A program made the translations under genes and the position numbers. A stretch of DNA of 54,905 nt from positions 1 to 54,905 of the forward strand of contig CACCEJ010000007.1 in NCBI GenBank assembly GCA_902545035.1. The letters are read 5' to 3'. Source of the stretch: an uncultured Pelagibacteraceae bacterium. GTDB taxonomy: Bacteria; Pseudomonadota; Alphaproteobacteria; Pelagibacterales; Pelagibacteraceae. Each line of letters starts with the position of its first letter. The stretch's first letter is position 1. The notes beneath the pieces were generated by a model. That model saw only the letters and a program-made list of their open reading frames with translations, was not told where the DNA came from and did no database searches. Below are positions 1-8,495 of the stretch, one piece after another.

Positions 1-804
1 AAATTAGATAAGAATTTCTTTGAAAGTTTGACAGGGAGGTTAAAAGTAATTGGCCATGTTGGAGTTGGATATGATAATATAAATACTCAATCAGCTAAGG
101 AAAAAAACATAAAAGTATCTAATACACCGAATGTATTAAATGATGCTGTAGCAGAAATAACTATTCTACTAATTTTAGCATCTTCAAGAAGAATTGGAGA
201 AGCTTACAATTTAGTAAAGACGAATACCTGGAAAGATCACAGACCAGATATTACTAAATTAATGGTTGGTAATGAAATTACAGGAAAAACTTTAGGCATC
301 ATAGGAATGGGAAGAATTGGTCAGATTGTTGCTGATAGAGCAAGAGCTTTTAATATGAAAATAATTTACTTCAATAGAAATAAATTATCTAAAGATCTTG
401 AAAAAGATGCTGCTTATTACTCAGATTTAAAATCTATGTTACCTAATTGTGATTATGTAAGTTTACATACTCCTGCTACTCCGGAAACAAAAAATATAAT
501 CAATTCAGAAACCTTAAAATTATTTCCAAAACATTCAGTGTTTATAAATACATCAAGAGGATCAACTGTAGATGACGATGCATTAATAGAGGCTTTGAAA
601 AACAAAAAAATTTATGGTGCTGGACTTGATGTATTTAATAATGAACCAAATCTAGATAAAAGATATTTAGAATTAGATAATTGTTTTGTCTTACCTCATG
701 TTGGTAGTGCGACACATGAAACTAGATTAGCAATGAGTATGTTAGCAGTTAATAATTTAAAGTGTTTTTTTTCAAATAAACCACTGCTTTCAGAAGTGGT
801 TTAA
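1..804 (+). CDS. D-2-hydroxyacid dehydrogenase, 5' end outside window
   Basis: NAD(P)-dependent D-isomer 2-hydroxyacid dehydrogenase of the glyoxylate/hydroxypyruvate reductase type. The frame is open from base 1, so the N-terminal catalytic part lies upstream; the TTG at 28 is not a credible start. About 267 residues are visible. The Rossmann motif GIIGMGRIGQ is followed by NTSRGS (catalytic Arg), FNNEP (catalytic Glu) and LPHVGSATHETR (catalytic His), so the active site is complete. It lies 123 bases upstream of a TRAP transporter and sugar-acid genes on the same strand, so reduction of a 2-oxoacid in that pathway is plausible. The exact substrate cannot be read from sequence. Confidence 0.9.
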   Translation, partial: KLDKNFFESLTGRLKVIGHVGVGYDNINTQSAKEKNIKVSNTPNVLNDAVAEITILLILASSRRIGEAYNLVKTNTWKDHRPDITKLMVGNEITGKTLGIIGMGRIGQIVADRARAFNMKIIYFNRNKLSKDLEKDAAYYSDLKSMLPNCDYVSLHTPATPETKNIINSETLKLFPKHSVFINTSRGSTVDDDALIEALKNKKIYGAGLDVFNNEPNLDKRYLELDNCFVLPHVGSATHETRLAMSMLAVNNLKCFFSNKPLLSEVV

Positions 805-869
805 TATTCGACTAAAGGTTGTACCATTAAAATTATATATATTATATATAAACAAATTCTTTCTTTTAT

Positions 870-898
870 TTGAAATCTTTTTCTCTTTGTGTTTAAAT
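870..898 (+). promoter_or_regulatory. candidate sigma70 promoter for the TRAP operon
   Basis: TTGAAA at 870-875 and TTAAAT at 893-898 are separated by 17 bases. They sit 30 bases upstream of the dctP start, which has a clear GAGAGG ribosome site. The -10 is a weak match and the region is AT-rich, so chance similarity is likely enough to keep confidence low. Confidence 0.3.
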
Positions 899-927
899 TT
901 AGGTAATAACACAATTGAGAGGAAATA

Positions 928-1944
928 ATGTTAAAATTAATAACTAAACTAACAGCTGCTATTGCCGTAGTATCTATTGCTTTATTTGGTTCTGCTCACG
1001 CAAAAACTCTTAAAATAGAAACTCACTTCACAGCAAGCTCACCAAATGGTGAAGTTGCAGCTCAATTTGCTAAGAATGTAGAAAAGTTCTCTGGGGGAAG
1101 CTTAAAAGTACAAATGTTCTATTCGTCATCTGTAACAGGTAAGTCTGCTGAGGTATTTAACTCTGCACAAACTGGAATTATTGACTGTGATATGACAGGT
1201 GCTGGTTATCAAACTGGTAAAAATGCTGCATTCCAATTTGCAGGAGATGTAATGGGTGGATATGATAACCCATATCAACAATACGAATTCTTGAATTTCC
1301 CAGGAGCTCAAGAAGCTGTAGATGCACTTTATAATAAATATGGAATGACATTAATTGGTTGGTGGATACCAGGACATGAGTCTTTAATTTCTAGCAGACC
1401 AATTCCAGATGTTGCTTCACTAAAAGACTTTAAATTTAGATCACCTCCAGGAATGGAAAGTATGATCTTTACAGCATTAGGAGCTAAACCAATCGTTATG
1501 GATTTCGGTGAAGTTCCAACTGCTTTACAAACTGGTCTAATCGATGGTGCTGACTATTCATCGTTAGCTACAAACTATGCTGGTGGACACTATGAGCAAA
1601 ACAAATATGCTACATATCCAGGTTTCCACTCTATGCCAGCTGACCACTTAGCTTGTAACACTAAAGTTTGGAATAAGTTAAAGCCTCATGAACAAGGTGC
1701 GATGTTAGCTGCAATCGAAATCTGTGGTAGAACTATCACTAGCTTGGTTGAAAGAAAAAACGCAGAAGCTGTAAAAGCTTTACAAGAAATGGGTGTTACT
1801 CTTCATGACTGGTCTAGAGAAGACAGACTTAAATTCAGACAAGCTGCACTTGGCGCTTGGGAAGAATGGAAGAAAAAGTCTCCAGAAGCTGCTGCTCTTA
1901 TAGAGATTCATAAAGCTTACATGAAAGCTAACGGTATCCTATAA
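928..1944 (+). CDS. dctP: TRAP transporter solute-binding protein (DctP family)
   Basis: Periplasmic substrate-binding protein of a tripartite ATP-independent transporter, 338 residues, the normal family size. A signal peptide (MLKLITKLTAAIAVVSIALF, cut near AHA) is followed by the mature KTLKIETHF start. KFRSPPGM carries the Arg that in this family binds the substrate carboxylate, and ALQTGLIDGAD is the family signature. The GAGAGG ribosome site fits the ATG. DctQ and DctM genes follow after a hairpin. The downstream sugar-acid enzymes suggest a carboxylated sugar or hydroxyacid as substrate; this is inference. Confidence 0.93.
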   Translation: MLKLITKLTAAIAVVSIALFGSAHAKTLKIETHFTASSPNGEVAAQFAKNVEKFSGGSLKVQMFYSSSVTGKSAEVFNSAQTGIIDCDMTGAGYQTGKNAAFQFAGDVMGGYDNPYQQYEFLNFPGAQEAVDALYNKYGMTLIGWWIPGHESLISSRPIPDVASLKDFKFRSPPGMESMIFTALGAKPIVMDFGEVPTALQTGLIDGADYSSLATNYAGGHYEQNKYATYPGFHSMPADHLACNTKVWNKLKPHEQGAMLAAIEICGRTITSLVERKNAEAVKALQEMGVTLHDWSREDRLKFRQAALGAWEEWKKKSPEAAALIEIHKAYMKANGIL

Positions 1945-1967
1945 TAAAAAGCGCTTAACAAAATATA

Positions 1968-2006
1968 GAAGGGCCTGAAATAGGCCCTTCTTATAAAATT
2001 TTTTTT
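1968..2006 (+). terminator. hairpin with U-tract between dctP and dctQ
   Basis: A perfect 9-bp stem (GAAGGGCCT, 1968-1976, with AGGCCCTTC, 1982-1990) and 5-base loop are followed by a run of eight T at 1999-2006. This is a textbook intrinsic terminator, but it sits inside the operon just before dctQ. It probably acts as a partial terminator or 3' mRNA stabiliser that raises binding protein over permease. Confidence 0.85.
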
Positions 2007-2010
2007 GCCT

Positions 2011-2595
2011 ATGAGTGATAAAGAATTACAAGACAAGCAATTACAAGAGCAAAATGAAAAAGTTGCAAGTAAAGACGATTTTCCAATAAATTGGATTGAT
2101 AGAATTTCATTATTTTTAAGCCACACAATTAAGTATTTAATCCCTGTTATAGTAATCGTAATGATGTATGAAATTTTTATGAGGTACGTGCTATTTAAAC
2201 CAACATTATGGGCTAATGAATTATGTTTATGGTTAGCTGGTGTTTGTTATTTAGTTGGTGGAATATATGCAACGAGGCTTAGAAGTCATATCAGAATTGT
2301 CTTATTATATGACTATGTAAGTAGGCCAACTCAGCGTATTTTTGATCTAATTAGTACTGTAATTATTGTCACTTTTGCAGCTGCCGTAATTTATGGAGGA
2401 ATGGAGGATGCATATAGATCATTTATAAATTGGGAGAGATTTGCAACTTATTGGGATCCACCAATTCCTGCAACTATGAAGCCACTCACGCTTATTTGTA
2501 TATTTCTTATAGCACTACAATCAATAAATAACTTAATTATTGACTGGAAAAATCCTAAAGAAAAACAGTACCAACCTGCCAAAGATTTAAAATAA
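2011..2595 (+). CDS. dctQ: TRAP transporter small permease (DctQ family)
   Basis: Small membrane subunit of the TRAP transporter, about 194 residues. After a charged 30-residue N-terminus there are four hydrophobic segments (near residues 40-60, 70-90, 108-130 and 150-170) with the family-typical LWANELCLWLAG stretch. I chose the ATG at 2011; a TTG two codons earlier (2005) is the alternative. The start comes only four bases after the terminator T-run, with no Shine-Dalgarno, so translation may be weak or depend on read-through. DctM begins one base after the stop. Confidence 0.88.
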   Translation: MSDKELQDKQLQEQNEKVASKDDFPINWIDRISLFLSHTIKYLIPVIVIVMMYEIFMRYVLFKPTLWANELCLWLAGVCYLVGGIYATRLRSHIRIVLLYDYVSRPTQRIFDLISTVIIVTFAAAVIYGGMEDAYRSFINWERFATYWDPPIPATMKPLTLICIFLIALQSINNLIIDWKNPKEKQYQPAKDLK

Positions 2596-2596
2596 A

Positions 2597-3919
2597 ATGG
2601 AATTTGAGATAGGAACACTCTCAATAATACTAATAGTAGGACTATTAGCATTGATATCAATAGGTGTGCCTATGGGTTTTGCTTCAGGTTTTATGGGAGC
2701 AGTGCTTGTATTTTTATATATAGGTGAACATGCTTTAGGAATTTTGCTTTCAAGATATTATTCTCTTGTTGTAACTTACTCATTCTTATCGGTACCATTA
2801 TTTATATTCATGGCCTCCTTACTTGAACGCTCGAATATTGCAAGAGATTTGTATGATGCGCTAAATGCTTGGTTAAGAAAAACTAGAGGTGGAGTAGGAG
2901 TAGTAACAGCAATCATGGCAACAATCATGGCAGCGATGAGTGGAATTATCGGAGGAGAGATAGTTTTGTTGGGGCTGATTGCACTACCCCAGATGTTGCG
3001 ATTGAAATATGATCAAGATATGTCGATTGGTATTATTTGTGCATCAGGTTCTCTAGGCACAATGATCCCACCATCGATTGTTTTAATTATTTATGGACTA
3101 ACAACAGAAACTTCAATTACCATGTTGTTCCAAGAAGCAATTGTTCCTGGTCTAATGATATCCGGTTTAATAATTACATACATTCTTATTCGAACAAGAA
3201 TACAACCTCATCTTGCACCACTTAGTGATGAGCCAGCATTAACTTTAAAAGAAAAGATGTCATATCTTCCTGGTCTTTTACCACCTATTGGTATTGTAAT
3301 AATTGTTTTGGGATCAATTTATTCTGGTATGACTGGTATTACAGAAGCAGCTGGTATGGGTGTAGTTGCAACACTAATTATAATAGCTGCTAGAAAAGAG
3401 TTAACATGGTTTTTGTTTAAAGATGCACTTGTTAGAACCTTTAAAGCTTCAGGAACTATATTAACAATTACTTTTGGTGCTACAGTTTTAGCAGGAGCCT
3501 ATTCTCTTGCAGGAGGACCCACTTATGTTGCTGAAACAATTTTAGCCTATGATTTAAAGCCAATGTATTTAATTTTTATGATGCAAATAATGTTTTTAAT
3601 AATGGGTGCGTTCATGGATTGGGTTGGAATAGTTCTATTAGCAATGCCAGTTTTTTTACCAATAGTACTAGCTCTAGGTTTTGATCCTATTTGGTTTGGA
3701 ATACTATTCTGTGTAAATATGCAGGTTTCATTTTTAAGCCCACCATTTGGTCCTGCAGCATTCTATTTAAAATCAGTTGCTCCACCACACATTTCACTAA
3801 CTGATATTTTCAGAGGTTTTGCACCATTTATAGTAATCCAATTGATTGTTTTGGCTTGTGTTATGTTCTTTCCAGAAGCAATGACGCAAAACTTCCACGA
3901 TTTTGTCCCTAGAAAATAA
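2597..3919 (+). CDS. dctM: TRAP transporter large permease (DctM family)
   Basis: Large 12-helix subunit that carries solute across the inner membrane in symport with sodium, 440 residues, the usual DctM length. Characteristic features are VPMGFASGF near the N-terminus, ICASGSLGTMIPPSI around residue 150-165, and the C-terminal LSPPFGPAAFYL. It starts one base after dctQ, and its stop overlaps the next start as TAATG, so the transporter and downstream enzymes are probably co-transcribed. Confidence 0.93.
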   Translation: MEFEIGTLSIILIVGLLALISIGVPMGFASGFMGAVLVFLYIGEHALGILLSRYYSLVVTYSFLSVPLFIFMASLLERSNIARDLYDALNAWLRKTRGGVGVVTAIMATIMAAMSGIIGGEIVLLGLIALPQMLRLKYDQDMSIGIICASGSLGTMIPPSIVLIIYGLTTETSITMLFQEAIVPGLMISGLIITYILIRTRIQPHLAPLSDEPALTLKEKMSYLPGLLPPIGIVIIVLGSIYSGMTGITEAAGMGVVATLIIIAARKELTWFLFKDALVRTFKASGTILTITFGATVLAGAYSLAGGPTYVAETILAYDLKPMYLIFMMQIMFLIMGAFMDWVGIVLLAMPVFLPIVLALGFDPIWFGILFCVNMQVSFLSPPFGPAAFYLKSVAPPHISLTDIFRGFAPFIVIQLIVLACVMFFPEAMTQNFHDFVPRK

Positions 3920-4788
3920 TGCAAAATATAGGTTTTATTGGTACTGGCCTTATGGGCTTTCCAATGGCAAAAAACATTCTAAAAGCTGGATACAAAGTTA
4001 GAGCATTTAATAGATCCAAAAATAAAGCTGAACCATTAAAAGACTTTGGTGCTGAAATTTCAAATTCAATAAGAGAACTTGTTAAGGAAAGTCATGTGGT
4101 AATTACAATGTTAACTAATGATGATGCGGTCAATGAAGTTTTGGGTAGCGATGAATTTTTAAATAATTTAAAACCTAATTCAACTGTAATTGATATGAGC
4201 TCAGTAAAACAAACTACAGCAGTTAATCATGGAAAAAATTTAAAATCTCGAAAAATAAATTACTTAGATGCACCAGTTTCAGGTGGAACAATAGGAGCTG
4301 AAGAAGCATCTCTTGCTATAATGATTGGGGGAGAACAAATAGTTTTTGAGTCAGTTAAAGATATTTTAAAATCAATGGGAAACCCAACTCTTGTTGGTCC
4401 AATAGGATGCGGTCAGGTCTCAAAATTAGCAAATCAAATTATTGTTGGATTAGCTATTGGTGCTGTTGCTGAAGCAGTTACCCTTTGTGAAAAGGCTGGA
4501 GCTGACCCAAATAAAATGATTAAGGCTTTATCTGGTGGTTGGGCTGATAGTAAAGTTCTTAGAACACATGGAAAAAGAATGATAGATAAAGATTTTAGTC
4601 CAAAAGGCAAAACCTCAAGTCAGCTTAAAGATATGAATAATATCTTAGAATGTGCAAATAATTATAATACTCAATTACCTATTTCAAATTTAGTTAAAGA
4701 AATGTATAAATCACTAGTTGAAAATGGTCATGGTGAAACAGATCATAGTTCACTTTACAAAGAAATTGAAAGGATAAATAAAATTTAA
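3919..4788 (+). CDS. 3-hydroxyisobutyrate dehydrogenase-family reductase
   Basis: Beta-hydroxyacid dehydrogenase, 289 residues. The N-terminal Rossmann motif is IGFIGTGLMGFPMAKNI, the substrate-binding signature is LDAPVSGGTIGAE, and KLANQ carries the catalytic Lys. The family includes tartronate semialdehyde reductase (GarR) and 3-hydroxyisobutyrate dehydrogenase. In this sugar-acid operon a GarR-like role is more likely than valine catabolism, but the sequence alone does not decide. Start and stop overlap both neighbours by one base (TAATG). Confidence 0.87.
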   Translation: MQNIGFIGTGLMGFPMAKNILKAGYKVRAFNRSKNKAEPLKDFGAEISNSIRELVKESHVVITMLTNDDAVNEVLGSDEFLNNLKPNSTVIDMSSVKQTTAVNHGKNLKSRKINYLDAPVSGGTIGAEEASLAIMIGGEQIVFESVKDILKSMGNPTLVGPIGCGQVSKLANQIIVGLAIGAVAEAVTLCEKAGADPNKMIKALSGGWADSKVLRTHGKRMIDKDFSPKGKTSSQLKDMNNILECANNYNTQLPISNLVKEMYKSLVENGHGETDHSSLYKEIERINKI

Positions 4789-5531
4789 TGAAAAAAAGAT
4801 TAGAAAATAAAAATGTTATAGTTACAGCAGCAGGTCAGGGTATCGGGAAAGCAACTGCAATTACATTTTATAATGAAGGTGCAAATGTATTTGCTACAGA
4901 TATTAATGATAAAACTTTAAAACTACTTAAAGATGAGTATCCAAAAATAGATACATTTAAATTAGATAGTACTAATAAAAATGATGTAAATAATTATTGT
5001 TCACATATGAAAAATATAGATGTTTTATTTAATGCTGTTGGATTTGTTCATCATGGTACTATTTTAGAATGCAGTGAAGAAGATTGGGATTTCTCATTTA
5101 ATACAAACATTAAATCAATGTACTTTATGTGTAAATCTATAATTCCAGTTATGCTAAACAATAATGGAGGTAGTATTATTAATGTTGCATCTGTTGCTTC
5201 AAGCATTAAGGGGCTACCAAATAGATTTGTTTATGGAGCAAGTAAAGCAGCTATTATTGGACTAACAAAATCAATCGCATCTGATTTTGTTAAGCAAAAA
5301 ATTAGATGTAATGCAATTGCACCTGGAACTGTTTTTACACCTTCTTGGGAAGATAGAGTGAAACAAAGTCCAGACCCAGTTAAGGCAAAAAAGGATTTCA
5401 TTGCAAGACAACCTATGGAAAGACTAGGAACTGCACAAGAAATTGCTGATTTTGCTATCTATTTAGCTAGCGATGAATCAACATTTACAACAGGAAATAC
5501 TTTTTCTGTAGATGGTGGAATGACAATTTAA
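4788..5531 (+). CDS. SDR-family dehydrogenase (possible 2-keto-3-deoxy-sugar-acid dehydrogenase)
   Basis: Classical short-chain dehydrogenase, 247 residues. It has the cofactor motif TAAGQGIGKA, FNAVG in place of the usual NNAG, a catalytic Ser in INVASVAS, the YGASK Tyr-Lys pair, and the C-terminal SVDGGMT. The sequence resembles the 2-keto-3-deoxy-L-fuconate/rhamnonate dehydrogenase and BDH2 branch. A FAH-family hydrolase follows directly, which matches the non-phosphorylative deoxy-sugar pathway in which the SDR makes a 2,4-diketo acid that the hydrolase cleaves. Function is inferred from family and context. Confidence 0.85.
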   Translation: MKKRLENKNVIVTAAGQGIGKATAITFYNEGANVFATDINDKTLKLLKDEYPKIDTFKLDSTNKNDVNNYCSHMKNIDVLFNAVGFVHHGTILECSEEDWDFSFNTNIKSMYFMCKSIIPVMLNNNGGSIINVASVASSIKGLPNRFVYGASKAAIIGLTKSIASDFVKQKIRCNAIAPGTVFTPSWEDRVKQSPDPVKAKKDFIARQPMERLGTAQEIADFAIYLASDESTFTTGNTFSVDGGMTI

Positions 5532-5547
5532 ATATAAAGGAGAAATA

Positions 5548-6391
5548 ATGAAACTATTAAGAGTAGGTGAAAAGGGAAAAGAAAAACCAGCGATATTAGA
5601 TGGTGACGGAAAAATAAGAGATATTAGTTCACATGTAAGTGATTTAAACCCAAACAATTTAAATTTTGAAACAATTTCAAAAATTCAAAGCGTTGATATA
5701 TCAAGTCTTCCTGAAATTTCATCAGGTCAAAGAGTAGGTTCTTGCATTACAAGTCCAGGAAAGTTTATTGCAATAGGGCTTAATTATTCAGACCATGCTG
5801 CTGAAGTTGGCGCTGATATTCCAAAAGAACCAATTATGTTTATGAAGGCTACTAGTTCAATGTGTGGTCCTAATGATGATGTAGAATTAGTTTCAGGATC
5901 AAAAAAAACTAGATTGGGAAGTTGAACTTGGAATTGTAATAGGAAAAGAGGCTAAACATATTTCAGAAGACCAATCACAAGGTCATATTTTAGGATATTG
6001 TTTAGTAAACGATGTTAGTGAAAGAGAATGGCAAATTGAGAAAATGGGGCAATGGGTTAAAGGTAAATCTCACGATACTTATGGGCCCACTGGACCTTAC
6101 CTAGTAACTAAGGATGAGATTAAGGACATAAATAATTTAAAAATGATGTTGGATGTAAACGGTGAGAGAATGCAAACGGGAAATACAAGCACTATGATCT
6201 TTAACGTTGATACCATTGTATCTTATATAAGTAAATTTATGTCATTACAACCAGGGGATATAATTACAACTGGAACACCTCCAGGAGTTGGAATGGGAAG
6301 AAAACCACAAGTATTTCTGAAAGCAGGTGACCAAATGAAACTATCAATAGAGAACTTAGGAGAACAGAACTCTAAAGTAGTTGCTGTTTAA
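5548..6391 (+). pseudogene. fumarylacetoacetate hydrolase-family protein, frameshifted
   Basis: FAH-fold hydrolase, about 280 residues once one base is discounted; the family includes 2,4-diketo-3-deoxy-L-fuconate hydrolase. The first frame (5548-5925) reads to CGPNDDVELVSGSKK and then goes wrong. The second continues as DWEVELGIVIG (metal-binding Glu residues) and YCLVNDVSEREWQ (metal Asp), ending at 6391. The break lies in a run of eight A (5901-5908); seven A restore SGSKKLDWEVEL. It has a good AAGGAG ribosome site. As written no intact enzyme is made; an error in the sequence is as likely as a real lesion. Confidence 0.85.
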
Positions 6392-6396
6392 AATTT

Positions 6397-7569
6397 GTGA
6401 AAATAACCTCAATCAAAAGTCATGTACTTAGATATGAGTTAGACAAAGAACTAGGATACTCACAACAATATTACAAACATAGAACTGCCCACTTAGTTGA
6501 AGTAGAGACTGATGAAGGCATCACAGGCTGGGGAGAGTGTTTTGGACCTGGAAATATAGCTCTAGCAAATAAATATATTGTAGAAAAAGTTATTCAACCT
6601 TTGATAAAAGGAGATAATCCACTTAAAAAAGAATACATTTGGCACAAAGTATACAATTTGCTTAGAGACAGTGGTCAAAAGGGAATGCCAATTCAAGCAT
6701 TATCAGGAATTGATATAGCATTGTGGGATATATTGGCAAAAAAATCTAATTTACCTCTTTATCAACTACTAGGAGGTAAAACTAATGATAAAATTCCAGT
6801 TTATGGGTACGGCATGATGTTGCAAAAAAAAACAGTAGATGAACTTTGTGAAACGTTCAAAAATGAGGCTAATCAAATAAAAGAAAAGAATTTTAAAGCT
6901 ATGAAAATGAAAATCGGCATGGGTCCTAAAGAAGATTTAAAGTTAGTTAGTGCTGTAAGAGATACAATTGGATCTGAATTTAAATTGATGGTGGATGCAA
7001 ATCATGCTTATAATAAAAATGATGCCTTGTATGTTGGAAAAGGACTAGATGAAATGAATATTTACTGGTTTGAGGAACCTGTGGCTCCAGAGGATTATGA
7101 TGGTTACAAAGAACTTAAAGAAAAATTAAAGACTAATATTGCTGGAGGTGAGGCAGAATTTACAAAATATGGTTGGAACCAACTTTTAAAAAATAATTGT
7201 ATTGATATAGCTCAACCCGAGGTTTGTGGTTTGGGTGGAATTACTGAATATTTAAAAGTATCAGCGTTAGCGCAGTCTAATTTTATTCCAATAGTAAATC
7301 ATGTATGGGGGTCAGCTTTAAGTGTGGCAGTTAATCTTCATTTGCTAACAACATTACCCGATATGCCAGGCGGACTATTTCCAACGAAGTCTATGTTAGA
7401 GTTTGATACAACAGAAAAAAATATTTTCATAACAGATTTAGCTGAGGAAAAATTTTCAATTTTAGATCAAGTTAAAAATAAAAATGGGTTTGCATCTCCA
7501 TTAGAAAATATAGGAATTGGAATTAATCCAAATAAAGATTTCATTAAAAAATACGAATACTATGGTTAA
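6397..7569 (+). CDS. mandelate racemase/enolase-superfamily sugar-acid enzyme
   Basis: Enolase-superfamily dehydratase or cycloisomerase, 390 residues, GTG start. It has a capping domain (residues 1-125) then the TIM barrel, with KMKIG (K-x-K base), MVDANHAY and WFEEP and GGEAEF (three metal ligands), and VNHVWGSAL (the His acid/base of the mandelate racemase group). Layout and motifs such as LSGIDIALWDI resemble, from memory, galactarolactone cycloisomerase (Gci); other sugar-acid dehydratases of the group are possible. It lies in the operon between the FAH hydrolase and a lactonase, and its last 8 bases overlap the next start. Confidence 0.86.
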   Translation: MKITSIKSHVLRYELDKELGYSQQYYKHRTAHLVEVETDEGITGWGECFGPGNIALANKYIVEKVIQPLIKGDNPLKKEYIWHKVYNLLRDSGQKGMPIQALSGIDIALWDILAKKSNLPLYQLLGGKTNDKIPVYGYGMMLQKKTVDELCETFKNEANQIKEKNFKAMKMKIGMGPKEDLKLVSAVRDTIGSEFKLMVDANHAYNKNDALYVGKGLDEMNIYWFEEPVAPEDYDGYKELKEKLKTNIAGGEAEFTKYGWNQLLKNNCIDIAQPEVCGLGGITEYLKVSALAQSNFIPIVNHVWGSALSVAVNLHLLTTLPDMPGGLFPTKSMLEFDTTEKNIFITDLAEEKFSILDQVKNKNGFASPLENIGIGINPNKDFIKKYEYYG

Positions 7570-8495
7570 AATAAAAACCTCAAAACCAGAAGTTTTGTGG
7601 AATGCTAAATGTATATTAGGTGAGGGAACATTATGGGTAAAAGAACATAAATCGATATATTTTACTGATATAAAAAAAAAGAATCCATATATTAAATATA
7701 AAAAATAATAAAAGAAAAGTAATTAAAATTAATAAAGAGATAGGTTTTCTAGCACATATTAAAAATAACATTTTTATATTGGGTCTTCAGGGTGAGTTAA
7801 GAATTTTAAACTTAAAAACGAAAAAAATTTTAAAATCAATATATATAGAAAAAGACATTAAAACAAATCGTATTAATGACGGTAAGACAGATCCATCAGG
7901 TAGATTATGGTTCGGCACTATGGATAATCCTGAAAGAAATTTGACAAATGGATCGTTATATTGCCTTGATAAAAAATTAAATTTAAAAAAAGTTGATACA
8001 ACTTATTACATAACAAATGGTCCAGCATTTATAGATAGCAACAATTTTTATCATACAGATAGTAGGAAAAAAACTATTTATAAAATTAAAATAAATAAAA
8101 AATTAAATATTACCAAAAAAATTGTATTTAAAAAATTTACAAAGAATCAAGGTGTGCCTGATGGAATGACTTTAGATAAAAATAAAAATCTTTGGGTTTG
8201 TCATTTTCATGGAGCATGTATTTCAATTTTTAGTAAATCTGGAAAAATACTACATAAAGTAAAATTACCCGCAAAAAATATAACAAACTGTGCATTTGGT
8301 GGTAAAAATAACTCCGAATTATTTGTAACTTCAGCCTTAAAAGGTATGAAAAAAAGTGAAATTAAAAAATTTAAATTCTCAGGAAGTTTATTTAAAATAG
8401 AAACAAATACGAAAGGTATAAATCAAAAAAAATTTAATTTTAATCATGTTAAAACGAGATCTTTATTACGAGAGAATTCCAACCAAATCACTTAG
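7562..8495 (+). pseudogene. SMP-30/gluconolactonase-family protein, frameshifted
   Basis: Six-bladed beta-propeller sugar lactonase, about 310 residues after correction. The N-terminal frame (7562-7708) gives LWNAKCILGEGTLWV and IYFTDIK, then shifts at a run of nine A (7672-7680). Eight A give DIKKRIHIL and continuous reading through GFLAHIKNNIFILGLQGELRI, RINDGKTDPSGRLWFGTMD, YHTDS and QGVPDGMTLD (metal and substrate sites of the family). It would open a sugar lactone to the acid used by the preceding enzyme. Its end overlaps the next gene by 50 bases, unusual here, which may indicate another miscount near the eight-A run at about 8424-8431. Confidence 0.82.

Noticed and set aside
831-852. 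AT palindrome (TATATATTATATATA) upstream of dctP
   Set aside because: Simple AT alternation is expected by chance at this base composition; not strong enough for an operator.
7562-7569. ATGGTTAA overlap seen again at 41414-41421
   Set aside because: An 8-base stop/start overlap fits Met-Val-Lys starts after a Gly-stop ending; probably coincidence.
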